From a virus, in the IMG/VR virus record IMGVR_UViG_3300011116_000569, positions 1 through 39,095 of that record: a stretch of 39,095 bases of DNA; one strand, 5' to 3'. The notes under the pieces are model-generated. The model saw only the letters and a program-made list of their open reading frames with translations, was not told the DNA's origin and made no database searches. This document shows positions 21,214 through 28,725 of this stretch, piece by piece (the stretch's first letter is position 1; every line of letters begins with the position of its first letter). The position numbers and the translations under genes were made by a program.

Positions 21214-21776
21214 ACATGCACGTGAATATCGCGAACAGCTGGACAGCAGAACGCTCAACCCTGCTTGAGCAGCTTATCGGCCAATCTATGACTGCGGCGG
21301 AAATTGGAGCCGAATTAGGGGTGACGCGCAACGCTGTTATAGGCAAGGCGCATCGCCTGGGGCTTTCGATTACAGGCGGACCCGTCAAGGCCGCAGCCGC
21401 CGCAGCCCTTCGCCCTGACAACCCGAAACCTCGCAAGAGTCGCGCCCGCGCTGCGCTCAACCCTGAGCCTGTAGAGCCCGCACCGCCCCGAGAGACCATT
21501 ACCAGACCCGAACCACACGGTATGCGCCTTCTCCCGCTGGAAGACCTTGGGACGCGCAATTGCAAATGGGTTGAAGGCGACCCGCGAGAATCGTTTTTCT
21601 ACTGCGGAAACGACGTGAAGCAGGGATCGTCTTACTGCCCCGGCCACCATGCGGTTTGCTACATGCCGCGCGCCAGCCGGGGCGGGTCGATCCCACGCAA
21701 CTTTCGGCTTCCTACTCTTTCTCGGATGACAGGTCGCACGGCGTTTGGCTCCAGCCGGATATTGGAGGCCGAATGA
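21210..21776 (+). CDS. gcrA: GcrA family cell-cycle regulator (188 aa)
   Basis: The N-terminal domain matches GcrA: W-T-A-E-R (residues 11-15), LIGQSMTAAEIGAELGVTRN (22-41) and AVIGKAHRLGL (42-52), the DNA-binding part. A basic, Pro/Ala-rich linker follows. The C-terminal part has CKWVEGDP, FFYCG, SYCPGHH and VCYMP, matching the sigma70-binding end of the family. In Caulobacter, GcrA binds RNA polymerase sigma70 and activates promoters carrying CcrM-methylated GANTC. A phage GcrA could redirect host transcription to phage promoters. It is complete and lies just upstream of a helicase and a DNA methyltransferase. Confidence 0.92.
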   Translation: MNMHVNIANSWTAERSTLLEQLIGQSMTAAEIGAELGVTRNAVIGKAHRLGLSITGGPVKAAAAAALRPDNPKPRKSRARAALNPEPVEPAPPRETITRPEPHGMRLLPLEDLGTRNCKWVEGDPRESFFYCGNDVKQGSSYCPGHHAVCYMPRASRGGSIPRNFRLPTLSRMTGRTAFGSSRILEAE

Positions 21777-21838
21777 TATTCTCTCTCATCATACCAGATC
21801 ACCTTATGGCGCTCACAAAGCCAGTGGGGGAGCAATGA
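21773..21838 (+). CDS. Tiny coupled gene (21 aa)
   Basis: The frame begins ATGA at the gcrA stop and ends ATGA at the next start, with GGAGG four bases upstream of the ATG. The peptide (MIFSLIIPDHLMALTKPVGEQ) is hydrophobic at the N terminus. Such length allows only a leader or coupling peptide; it may serve mainly to deliver ribosomes to the following genes. The strong SD and exact overlaps are the only support. Confidence 0.4.
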   Translation: MIFSLIIPDHLMALTKPVGEQ

Positions 21839-21993
21839 GCGAACGCTGGTGCAAATACATCCGCATTCCGGCTCTTGCTGATGAGTGCAGCCGTAACCCT
21901 TGGCTTCCGTCTGATGGGCTTGCAGGTACGCATCACGGCGAATGGTCTGTGCTGTGCGAATGGGTCTGCTGCTGCGGGAGGTTGCCTGTATGA
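21835..21993 (+). CDS. Cys/Trp-rich small protein (52 aa)
   Basis: The start overlaps the preceding stop and its stop overlaps the helicase start, both as ATGA. The product has seven or so cysteines and five tryptophans (RWCKYIRIPALADECSRNPW, then HHGEWSVLCEWVCCCG). A zinc site is possible. No family is recognised. Its coupling to the helicase suggests it is real and co-expressed. Confidence 0.55.
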   Translation: MSERWCKYIRIPALADECSRNPWLPSDGLAGTHHGEWSVLCEWVCCCGRLPV

Positions 21994-23390
21994 ATGAACA
22001 TTCCAAATATCTCGACTTTCTTGACCGAAAGAAAATGATGGATCCGTGCACGGGCATAGATCACGTTGCGGACCTTCCTGCATTTCTCAAGGATCATCAG
22101 CGCGACATTACGTCATGGGCTTTGCGTCGTGGCCGGGCAGCTATCTTTGCCGGAACTGGCCTTGGCAAGACGTTGATGGAGCTGGTTTGGGGCGCGCGTG
22201 TTGCTGAATATACTGGCAAGCCGGTGCTGGCTTTTGCGCCGCTTGCTGTGTCTGCGCAGCATATACGAGAGGCATCCAAGTTTGGCTTGGAAGCGGAGAT
22301 TGCGAAAGTCCAACAGGATATTCGCAACGGCGTCTTTGTGTCCAACTATCAAAAGATCGGCCACTTTGATATGTCCAAATTCGGCGGCATTGTTCTCGAC
22401 GAAAGTTCTATCCTCAAATCAACGGATGGGCATTACCGCACCCGTCTGATTGAAGAATGCGCGCAAATCCCGTTTCGACTTGCAGCTACCGCGACGCCTG
22501 CGCCGAACGATTTCATGGAGCTTGGAAACCATGCTGATTTTCTAGGTGTCATGTCATACACAGACATGCTGGCGACGTTCTTTGTCCATGACGGCGGCGA
22601 CACGCAAAAATGGCGTTTGAAGGGGCATGCAGAAAACGAGTTCTGGAAATGGATGGCTTCATGGGCGGTGATGATCCGCAAGCCGTCTGACCTTGGATAT
22701 ACGAACGATGGCTACGATCTGCCGCCGTTGCATCAGCATCAGCATACGGTCGGAGTTGAATATGCGCCGTCGATGGAAACTGGGCTTTTGTTCCCGATGG
22801 AGGCCAGGAGCATGTCAGAACGCATCAGCACCCGCCGGGGCACGATTGATGAGCGTGTGGCAATGGCTGCAAAGTTGACGCCATCAGATCGCCCGTTCGT
22901 CTGGTGGTGTAATCTCAATGCCGAGAGTGCGGCGCTCACCAAGGCGATCCCCGGCGCGGTCGAAACTCTTGGGTCTGACCCTGATGATGTGAAAGAGCGC
23001 AAGTTGACGGATTTTAGCGAAGGCAGGACGCGGGTTTTGATTACGAAGCCCGGCGTGGCTGGATTCGGGATGAACTGGCAGCATTGCTCCGACACTGGCT
23101 TCGTCGGGCTAAATGATAGCTTCGAACAGGTCTATCAGGCCATCCGCCGTTTCTGGCGCTTCGGGCAATCGAAACCTGTCAATGTTCACTTCATCGCCGC
23201 CGAGACCGAAGGCGCTGTCGTCGCTAACTTGAAGCGCAAGGAACATGACGCTGAGCGCATGGCGGCTTCGATGGTAATGCACACGGCGTCTATTTCATCG
23301 TCAATTATTCGCGGCATGGTTCGCGATACTCCTGACTATCAGCCCAAACAACCGATGATCATTCCTAGATGGATTGGAGCCGCATCATGA
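21990..23390 (+). CDS. SNF2-like DEAD/DEAH-box helicase (466 aa)
   Basis: Superfamily 2 motifs are visible: Q-type DHQRD (35-39), Walker A GTGLGKT (55-61), motif II VLDESS (135-140), motif III ATATP (166-170), and in the second lobe the motif V region KPGVAGFGMNW and motif VI QAIRRFWRFGQ (about 384-394). The DES in place of DExH and RFWRFGQ are usual in the SNF2/phage subgroup. It would translocate on DNA, probably in replication or recombination. GGGAGGT sits seven bases before ATG 21990. The next gene, a DNA methyltransferase, overlaps it by four bases, and this helicase-methylase pairing recurs in phages. Confidence 0.88.
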   Translation: MNEHSKYLDFLDRKKMMDPCTGIDHVADLPAFLKDHQRDITSWALRRGRAAIFAGTGLGKTLMELVWGARVAEYTGKPVLAFAPLAVSAQHIREASKFGLEAEIAKVQQDIRNGVFVSNYQKIGHFDMSKFGGIVLDESSILKSTDGHYRTRLIEECAQIPFRLAATATPAPNDFMELGNHADFLGVMSYTDMLATFFVHDGGDTQKWRLKGHAENEFWKWMASWAVMIRKPSDLGYTNDGYDLPPLHQHQHTVGVEYAPSMETGLLFPMEARSMSERISTRRGTIDERVAMAAKLTPSDRPFVWWCNLNAESAALTKAIPGAVETLGSDPDDVKERKLTDFSEGRTRVLITKPGVAGFGMNWQHCSDTGFVGLNDSFEQVYQAIRRFWRFGQSKPVNVHFIAAETEGAVVANLKRKEHDAERMAASMVMHTASISSSIIRGMVRDTPDYQPKQPMIIPRWIGAAS

Positions 23391-24391
23391 TTAACGCCGT
23401 CGATCAGGTCGTGACCGATCAATACGCTATCTACCAAGGAGATGCTTGCGAGCTTATTCGCGCTGTGTCGGGGGATAGTATTCATTTCGGGGTCCATTCC
23501 CCGCCGTTCGAGGGACTTTACAAGTTCTCAAATTTCGACCGCGACATTTCGAACAATGAGGGATCGGCGTTTTGGGAGCATTACGGTTTTCTGATTTCGG
23601 AGCTGCTCCGTGTCACGATGCCCGGTAGGCTTCACGCGGTCCATTGTATGCAACTCCCCACGAGTAAAACCCGGCATGGATTTATCGGAATGCGCGATTT
23701 CCGGGGGGAGATTGTTCGCGCATATGAGGATGCGGGCTGGATATTCCATTCTGAAATTTGCATCTGGAAAGACCCCGTGATAGCGCAGCAGCGCACGAAA
23801 TCAATTCGACTTCTGCACAAGCAGATCACGAAGGACAGCACCATCAGCGGGCAGGGGCTTGCCGACTATGTGGTGACGTTCCGCAAGCCGGGTGAGAATG
23901 AAGAACCTGTCTCTGGCATGTTTGATGAGTTCCACGGGACGGGCCTTGATATATCGCGGGAAGCCTATGACTTGCACGCGGCTCGCACGCGGGCCGAAGG
24001 CCGGGAACCGTGGCCGTTTGATATGTGGGTTTCGGTTCTTGTCTGGCAGCGATACGCATCGCCTGTCTGGACCGACATTGACCAGACGCGGACGCTACAA
24101 AACAGGCGTTTCAATCCGATGGCTGGCGACGAGCGCGACGAGAACGACGAGCAGCACATTTCGCCGCTACAACTGGATGTAATCGAGCGTTGCATCGACC
24201 TTTGGACTAATCCGGGGGATAGCGTCCTGACTCCGTTCCTCGGGATTGGAAGCGAAGTCTATGCTGCCGTCCAAATGGGGCGGCGCGGGGTCGGGTTTGA
24301 ATTAAAGCCGTCATATTTTGCGCAGGCGGTCAAAAACCTAGCATCCATGAAACGCGCGAACGTGGACGATCTTTTCTCCGAAGTGGCGTGA
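23387..24391 (+). CDS. Beta-class DNA methyltransferase, N4-cytosine or N6-adenine (334 aa)
   Basis: Motif IV SPPF (38-41) precedes the AdoMet-binding motif I FLGIG (284-288), the order that defines beta-class amino-methyltransferases. S-P-P-F is more usual for N4-cytosine enzymes than the D-P-P-Y of CcrM, so N4-cytosine is favoured, not proven. The region between (about 60-250) carries the target-recognition part. I start at ATG 23387, which makes an ATGA overlap with the helicase gene. There is no adjacent restriction endonuclease. It may protect phage DNA or create the methylation state read by a GcrA-type regulator. Confidence 0.85.
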   Translation: MINAVDQVVTDQYAIYQGDACELIRAVSGDSIHFGVHSPPFEGLYKFSNFDRDISNNEGSAFWEHYGFLISELLRVTMPGRLHAVHCMQLPTSKTRHGFIGMRDFRGEIVRAYEDAGWIFHSEICIWKDPVIAQQRTKSIRLLHKQITKDSTISGQGLADYVVTFRKPGENEEPVSGMFDEFHGTGLDISREAYDLHAARTRAEGREPWPFDMWVSVLVWQRYASPVWTDIDQTRTLQNRRFNPMAGDERDENDEQHISPLQLDVIERCIDLWTNPGDSVLTPFLGIGSEVYAAVQMGRRGVGFELKPSYFAQAVKNLASMKRANVDDLFSEVA

Positions 24392-24395
24392 ACTC

Positions 24396-25073
24396 ATGAG
24401 CGGCACGACTTGGACAAAGTTCTATTGGTCAGATTGGTCAAACGATCCGGCCCTGCGTCTTTGTTCGCTTGCCGCTCAAGGTCTGTGGATGCGATGCCTG
24501 TGCATCGCGGCTGAATCGCAACCTATCGGCTACGTCACCGTGAATGGAACGGCCTTGAATGCTTCCGACCTCGCAATCCTTGCTGGGTCGAATGAAGCCG
24601 AAGTGTCGAACCTTCTCGGGGAACTAGAACGAAAAGGAGTGTTCAGCCGCGACGCATCGGGCCGCATTTACAGTAGGCGCATCGTGAGGGATGCGCAGCG
24701 TTCAGCCATCGCGCAGAAGAATGGCAAGCTCGGTGGAAATCCAAGTCTCTGTAAAAACGGCGAAAATCCAAGTCCGGTTAACCCTCGCGTTAAGGGGCAG
24801 CTTAAGGGGCGACTTAACACCCATAAGCCATATGCCAATAGCCATAATAGCGCGCGAACGCGCCCGCCCGAACAGAACGGGGCGGGCGGTCCTGCGCTTG
24901 AGACAGTGTTCGTGGAGGCCGATAGCCCCGGTTGGCAGGCTTGGGTTGAGTATCGCAAGCGAAATGGACTGAAGCCGCCGATGCGGATTGTCAGCCGCTC
25001 GCTCGGCAAGACTGGCGATGCGTTCGCGTCTGAGTTTCCGCCCGACTACAAACCTCAAGAGGCTGTCGCATGA
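24396..25073 (+). CDS. Replication-type winged-helix protein (225 aa)
   Basis: The N-terminal 110 residues (WTKFYWSDWSNDPALRLCS, then GLWMRCLCIAAE, LAILAGSNEAEVSNLLGELE, GRIYSRRIVRD) look like the winged-helix front domain of phage replication initiators and helicase loaders. A low-complexity Asn/Gly/Lys linker follows (about 115-165). The C-terminal 55 residues are a short basic domain (WQAWVEYRKRNGLKPPMRI). It lies just after the helicase and methylase genes and is the best candidate for initiation of phage replication, by analogy with lambda O/P or DnaD-like proteins. No origin repeats are evident inside it. Confidence 0.65.
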   Translation: MSGTTWTKFYWSDWSNDPALRLCSLAAQGLWMRCLCIAAESQPIGYVTVNGTALNASDLAILAGSNEAEVSNLLGELERKGVFSRDASGRIYSRRIVRDAQRSAIAQKNGKLGGNPSLCKNGENPSPVNPRVKGQLKGRLNTHKPYANSHNSARTRPPEQNGAGGPALETVFVEADSPGWQAWVEYRKRNGLKPPMRIVSRSLGKTGDAFASEFPPDYKPQEAVA

Positions 25074-25116
25074 TTTCCCCCTCCCTACGGGCCTCCCTGA
25101 CGCGCGGAGAAGCAGC

Positions 25117-25326
25117 ATGACTTTGGATGAACTGGTAGCCCCGATCACCATGCAGGACGTTCGGCTATTCGCGGGGGAGGGTAAATTTGATGCGGCGGCT
25201 GTTCTAGCGGCTGTGAACGTGGTGCTGCGGCGGCGTAGCGATGCGGCGCAGATGGAGATCGACTGGGTTATTTCCAAATGGAACGAGATCAAACCGAAAT
25301 CGGAGAAGCAGCATGAAGCCGGTTGA
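25117..25326 (+). CDS. Hypothetical small protein (69 aa)
   Basis: A helical protein (MQDVRLFAGEGKFDAAAVLAA, then QMEIDWVISKWNEIKPK) without recognised family. The start ATG 25117 has GGAGAAG eight or so bases upstream. The 16-base sequence CGGAGAAGCAGCATGA spanning its SD and start (25105-25120) recurs exactly at the start of the next gene (25301-25316). It overlaps that gene by 14 bases. Confidence 0.6.
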   Translation: MTLDELVAPITMQDVRLFAGEGKFDAAAVLAAVNVVLRRRSDAAQMEIDWVISKWNEIKPKSEKQHEAG

Positions 25327-25609
25327 TGTGATTGCAGGCGATTGTGAGTTGTATGTGTCACGGAGAGAAGCCCGCAACCTATCTGAGGCAATTTTGGCTT
25401 CCCTTTCCTCCGCTGGCTATTCCATAAAGTTGGACATGTTGACGGATTCCGAAATTGACGCCGCCGCAAAGGCATTACGCGAGCACTCGATGAGTGGTCG
25501 AATAACCGTGCCGTGGGATAAAGTACCGAAATCACAACGCAAAAAATGGCTTTCCGCAGCAACTATAGTTTTGCGCGCCGCCATGATCGCCGCAGGGGAT
25601 GCCCCATGA
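25313..25609 (+). CDS. Hypothetical protein (98 aa)
   Basis: A soluble helical protein (VSRREARNLSEAILASLSSAG; DSEIDAAAKALREHSMSGR; PWDKVPKSQRKKWLSAATIV). No family is recognised. Its start reuses the same 16-base SD/start cassette as the preceding gene. Its stop overlaps the next gene by ATGA. Confidence 0.65.
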   Translation: MKPVDVIAGDCELYVSRREARNLSEAILASLSSAGYSIKLDMLTDSEIDAAAKALREHSMSGRITVPWDKVPKSQRKKWLSAATIVLRAAMIAAGDAP

Positions 25610-26406
25610 AACTCTCACGCAGACTTTTCTTCGGTCATGCAGCGGGGGCAGCAGCCGCAGCACCGTTGCTGGCGTCGAACGCGGTTTCGGCAATTAACCC
25701 GGAAAGTTATACACCGCCACCGCCATCCGCTCCCTTCTCCCCTCCGACCCATAGAGGCCGCATGACAGCCACCAAGCGAACGGGCCGGAAGGCCAAACGG
25801 AAGCCGGTCTCTCTGGCTGGCGCACAAGGCAAGATGGTTCTGGCTATCCAACAGGTCGATGACCCATACGAGGCCGGGGCGAAGTGCGATGTTCTCAGGA
25901 ACGTGACCCGAAGCCCGCTGGCAAGCATCTTCGACCGTGGGCGGCTCCGGGGCAATGACGACACGGTTGACGACGCTGCGGCGCGTCTGGTGGCCGGGGA
26001 ACGGTTCCGGGCGCTATACGAGCGAGCCGAGTTGGCCGGGGCTGGCGCTGTGGACTATTCAGCCGTCAAGGTGGACGTGAGTTTTGCCTATTCCGGTCCG
26101 GCTGACAAGATGACCGAAGCCCACATGGAGCTAGGACGCATTTGCGCGGCCTTGGGGCGGCATTACGGCATGGTCCGGGCGGTCGTAGGCGAGGAGCGGC
26201 CTTTCTTCGTCTGGCTGGCCTCCCACGTGGGCCGTGAGCCATCCCGTTCCGAGAGGATGCAAGCCTATGACGACATGCGGGCGGCGCTTGATGAATTGAT
26301 CCAGCATTTTGGCGTGGCGAAGGGCAGGGCAAAGCGGGCGGCCCCCTACATTCGGACGGTAAAACCGTGGCGTGGAAAGATCGAAATTGAGGACTTGACG
26401 GCCTGA
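25606..26406 (+). CDS. DUF6456-like protein with an N-terminal Tat-like sequence (266 aa)
   Basis: Residues 1-30 look like a twin-arginine signal (SRRLFFG, then a long Ala-rich hydrophobic run ending VSA). The rest is a soluble, basic then helical domain (LYERAELAGAGAVDYSAVKVD, MELGRICAALGRHYGMV, ALDELIQHFGVAKG) that resembles the DUF6456 family of phage and alphaproteobacterial proteins, which act in the cytoplasm. A second in-frame ATG at 25762, with AGAGG upstream, would give just the DUF6456-like domain (about 214 aa). Either two products are made or a small exported-peptide gene has merged with it. It is the last gene of the rightward early operon, where antiterminator-type late regulators are often found. 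Confidence 0.65.
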   Translation: MKLSRRLFFGHAAGAAAAAPLLASNAVSAINPESYTPPPPSAPFSPPTHRGRMTATKRTGRKAKRKPVSLAGAQGKMVLAIQQVDDPYEAGAKCDVLRNVTRSPLASIFDRGRLRGNDDTVDDAAARLVAGERFRALYERAELAGAGAVDYSAVKVDVSFAYSGPADKMTEAHMELGRICAALGRHYGMVRAVVGEERPFFVWLASHVGREPSRSERMQAYDDMRAALDELIQHFGVAKGRAKRAAPYIRTVKPWRGKIEIEDLTA

Positions 26407-26442
26407 CATTTTCGTGCGATGGGAAATGCAACATGGAATTAT

Positions 26443-26471
26443 GCGCCCTGAGCCAACGCCGGGGCGCTTTT
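26443..26471 (+). terminator. Intrinsic terminator at the end of the rightward early operon
   Basis: GCGCCC (26443-26448) pairs with GGGCGC (26462-26467) and is followed by TTTT. It lies 37 bases after the stop of the DUF6456-like gene and before the long non-coding stretch that precedes the terminase genes, so it separates early from late transcription. Confidence 0.75.
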
Positions 26472-26715
26472 GATTCGAGATAACTGCAAGGTTGGCCCCG
26501 ACTGTAGGGGTGTTCGGAACCCTCGGGCGTCCGGTCTTGATACAAAGTCCTGCGCTGCCCCGGCATCAGGCATTCAAGACCACCGCGTACCCCGCCGTCA
26601 TGCAGCGGACCGATTGACAGCCCCTCTCGCCAGTTCGAATCTGACTTGCCGCTCCAATTTCAGTATGTGCAAAAAATGCACGAACTGCCCAAGGTGATTT
26701 CCTCTAGCCCACGTT
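26472..26715. other. Non-coding, structured stretch between early and late operons
   Basis: No frame on either strand has a ribosome binding site with plausible protein composition. The sequence holds an 8-bp inverted repeat GGTCTTGA (26533-26540) / TCAAGACC (26574-26581), smaller GC hairpins, and a tRNA-like T-arm further on (26629-26656). It could be a non-coding RNA, a packaging or origin region, or a remnant. A minus-strand frame (26598-26813 region) is open but unsupported. Confidence 0.4.
26629..26656 (+). other. tRNA 3'-end-like sequence
   Basis: GCCAG-TTCGAAT-CTGAC (26629-26645) matches a tRNA T arm with one mismatched pair, and is followed by seven acceptor-like bases, a discriminator T and CCA (26654-26656). 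I cannot find the 5' acceptor strand (it should read GCGGCAA) or a normal D arm upstream, so a complete tRNA is not supported. It could be the 3' half of a host tRNA gene kept in an old attachment site, or a decayed phage tRNA. Confidence 0.3.
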
Positions 26716-26744
26716 TTGCCAACATATCGCTGCGGCTCTAGGAT
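26716..26744 (+). promoter_or_regulatory. Candidate late promoter upstream of the terminase genes
   Basis: TTGCCA (26716-26721) and TAGGAT (26739-26744) with a 17-base spacer form a plausible sigma70-type promoter. It is the best such match in the gap before the virion module. Transcription would begin near 26751, about 75 bases upstream of the first gene. Sequence match only; a GcrA- or DUF6456-assisted control is speculative. Confidence 0.45.
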
Positions 26745-26826
26745 AACATAGTGATTCCCATCCCGCCTCACGGCCAGCGAGACGGGCGCTATACCCCGCC
26801 ACCATTCACACATAGCTGGATAACCA

Positions 26827-27096
26827 ATGGCCGGAAGACCTACCGGTTCCAAGAACCCGCCCAACAGCAAATTGCGCATGGGTGAGGAGTACCGGGCGAA
26901 AATTCAAAACAGCACTATTCTCAACAGGTTAATAGGCCATGTTGACGGTAGCGTTGACCTGACGCCCTCACAGGTGACGGCAGGGCTTGGGCTGCTCAAG
27001 AAAGTGATGCCCGACCTAGCCGCTCACTCGCATGGCGGTGACGACGACGCCCCGCCCGTAAGACTGGCAGTCGGTTGGCTGACACCAAGCAAGTAA
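26827..27096 (+). CDS. Terminase small subunit candidate (89 aa)
   Basis: It opens MAGRPTGSKNPP, a basic start often found in small terminases, then has a helical core (GEEYRAKIQNSTILNRLIG) and DLTPSQVTAGLGLLKKVMPDL, a segment that matches the C-terminal part of several small phage terminase subunits. It is shorter than usual (most are 130-180 residues) and lacks an evident full HTH. Position directly before the large subunit, with a 22-base overlap, is the main support. It would recognise the phage DNA for packaging. Confidence 0.7.
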   Translation: MAGRPTGSKNPPNSKLRMGEEYRAKIQNSTILNRLIGHVDGSVDLTPSQVTAGLGLLKKVMPDLAAHSHGGDDDAPPVRLAVGWLTPSK

Positions 27097-28403
27097 CCAT
27101 ACCCTATGCCCCCCGTCGGGTGTTCCTACCATTCCACGACCGCACTGAACGCTTTGCCATAGGTGTTGCGCATCGCCGCTGCGGAAAGACCGTCGCCTGC
27201 ATCAATGACAAGGTGCGCCGGGCAATCCTGACAGATAAGGACAATTACCGGGCGGCCTATATTGCCCCGTATCTGAAACAGGCTAAGGACATTGCCTGGA
27301 CCTACCTCAAGGATTACTCCCGGCCATTATGGGGCAGGGCGCCGAACGAGAGCGAGCTTTGGGTTGAGCTGCTCAATGGGGCTCGCATCCGCATTTATGG
27401 CGCGGACAATGCGGAGGCCCTGCGCGGCGGCTACCTCGACGATGCAACGCTGGACGAATACGCCGATATGGCTCCGAGCGTATGGGGTTCGGTCATCCGA
27501 CCCATGCTGGCGGATCGTCAGGGGACGGCGACGTTTATCGGGACGCCCAAGGGCAAGAATGCGTTCTGGGAGCTATTCGAGCGCGCCCAGGCCGATGGCG
27601 ACTGGTTTACGTTCTTTCTACCGGCCAGCCAGACAGGGATACTGCCCCAGACGGAATTGGATGCAGCCCGGCTGGATATGACGCCGGAACAGTTCGAGCA
27701 AGAGTTTGAATGCTCGTTTGATGCGGCCATCCTTGGAGCGTACTACGGCAAAGAAATCGCCCAGGCCGAACGGGAAGGCCGGATCAAAGACGTGCCATAC
27801 GAGCCGACCCTGCCCGTCCATACCGCTTGGGACCTGGGCATAGGCGACAGCACTGCAATCTGGTTCTTTCAGGTGTCAGGCTCGGAAGTCAGGGTTATCG
27901 ACCACTACGAAAACCATGGGCAGGGGCTTCCGCACTATGCCGCAACACTGGCGTCCCGAGGCTATCAATACGCCGCCGACCACGTTCCGCACGATGCGCG
28001 GGTTAGGGAACTTGGCACAGGCCGGACCCGAGTTGAAACGCTTAAGGCTCTTGGCCGCGTACCTAAACTGGTCCCCGACCACAAAATTATGGACGGCATC
28101 AACGCCGGGCGAATGCTACTGTCCCGATGCTATTTCGACGCCCACAACTGCAAAGATGGGCTAGAGGCCCTTCGCCAGTACCGGACTGACTTCGACGAAA
28201 AGACGCGGGCGTTCAAAGACACGCCAAAACACGACTGGACCAGCCATACGGCTGACGCCTTCCGGTATCTGGCAATGGCATATCGGGAGATTGTCCCGGC
28301 CCCCAAGCCACCGGAGCCGCGATTGCTGTCTGCCGGCCCCGGCAATCAAGTGACCCTCAACGACCTTTGGAACGCGCAGCCCAAGCGGCGCACGAGGATT
28401 TAA
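27075..28403 (+). CDS. terL: Terminase large subunit (442 aa)
   Basis: ATPase motifs: Walker A-like HRRCGKT (33-39), Walker B ATLDE (124-128), motif III GTPKG (156-160). Nuclease part: DLGIGDST (253-260), DHVPHDA (302-308) and a late TADAFRYL, supplying the acidic metal ligands. The protein cuts concatemers and drives DNA into the prohead through the portal. The start is TTG 27075 inside the small-subunit gene; there is no in-frame ATG before the Walker A motif. The packaging type (headful or cohesive end) cannot be read from the sequence, and the circular assembly suits headful packaging. Confidence 0.93.
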   Translation: MADTKQVTIPYAPRRVFLPFHDRTERFAIGVAHRRCGKTVACINDKVRRAILTDKDNYRAAYIAPYLKQAKDIAWTYLKDYSRPLWGRAPNESELWVELLNGARIRIYGADNAEALRGGYLDDATLDEYADMAPSVWGSVIRPMLADRQGTATFIGTPKGKNAFWELFERAQADGDWFTFFLPASQTGILPQTELDAARLDMTPEQFEQEFECSFDAAILGAYYGKEIAQAEREGRIKDVPYEPTLPVHTAWDLGIGDSTAIWFFQVSGSEVRVIDHYENHGQGLPHYAATLASRGYQYAADHVPHDARVRELGTGRTRVETLKALGRVPKLVPDHKIMDGINAGRMLLSRCYFDAHNCKDGLEALRQYRTDFDEKTRAFKDTPKHDWTSHTADAFRYLAMAYREIVPAPKPPEPRLLSAGPGNQVTLNDLWNAQPKRRTRI

Positions 28404-28404
28404 C

Positions 28405-28722
28405 ATGCTCCCTCCCTTTACGATTGGCGGCGATACCGTCACATATTCCGCGACCACGACCAGCGGCACGACATCGGCGGCTGCCATCGGCATTAAGGCC
28501 ACGCCTCCCGGCTCACAAGTGATCGTGCAGGCCCCGGCAGCGAATACCGTGGCGGTGTTCATCAAGTTTGGCACGTCCTCCGTTGTCGCCACGACGGCTG
28601 GCTTTCCGATGCTTCCCGGCGCAATTCATGTGTTCAGCGTCGGGCAGGGTCAGACTCACATGGCGGCCATCACGGCGTCATCCACGGGCACCGTCTATGC
28701 CACGCCGGGACTGGGGAACTAA
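28405..28722 (+). CDS. Small beta-rich structural protein candidate (105 aa)
   Basis: Ala/Thr/Gly/Val-rich with a regular strand pattern (PPGSQVIVQAPAANTVAVFI; SSTGTVYATPG), no charge clusters or signal. Such proteins between terminase and portal or near the capsid genes are often minor head or decoration proteins; this is inference. It follows terL by one base and lies four bases before the next gene. Confidence 0.55.
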   Translation: MLPPFTIGGDTVTYSATTTSGTTSAAAIGIKATPPGSQVIVQAPAANTVAVFIKFGTSSVVATTAGFPMLPGAIHVFSVGQGQTHMAAITASSTGTVYATPGLGN

Positions 28723-28725
28723 CCG

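Noticed and set aside
26575-26656. A complete tRNA gene ending at the CCA at 26656
   Set aside because: The T arm and CCA look right, but the 5' acceptor strand, D arm and anticodon arm cannot be formed at normal distances. I keep it only as a tRNA-like fragment.
26598-26813. Minus-strand open frame in the gap before the terminase genes
   Set aside because: No ribosome binding site, it opposes the candidate late promoter, and the composition gives no family. Probably chance.
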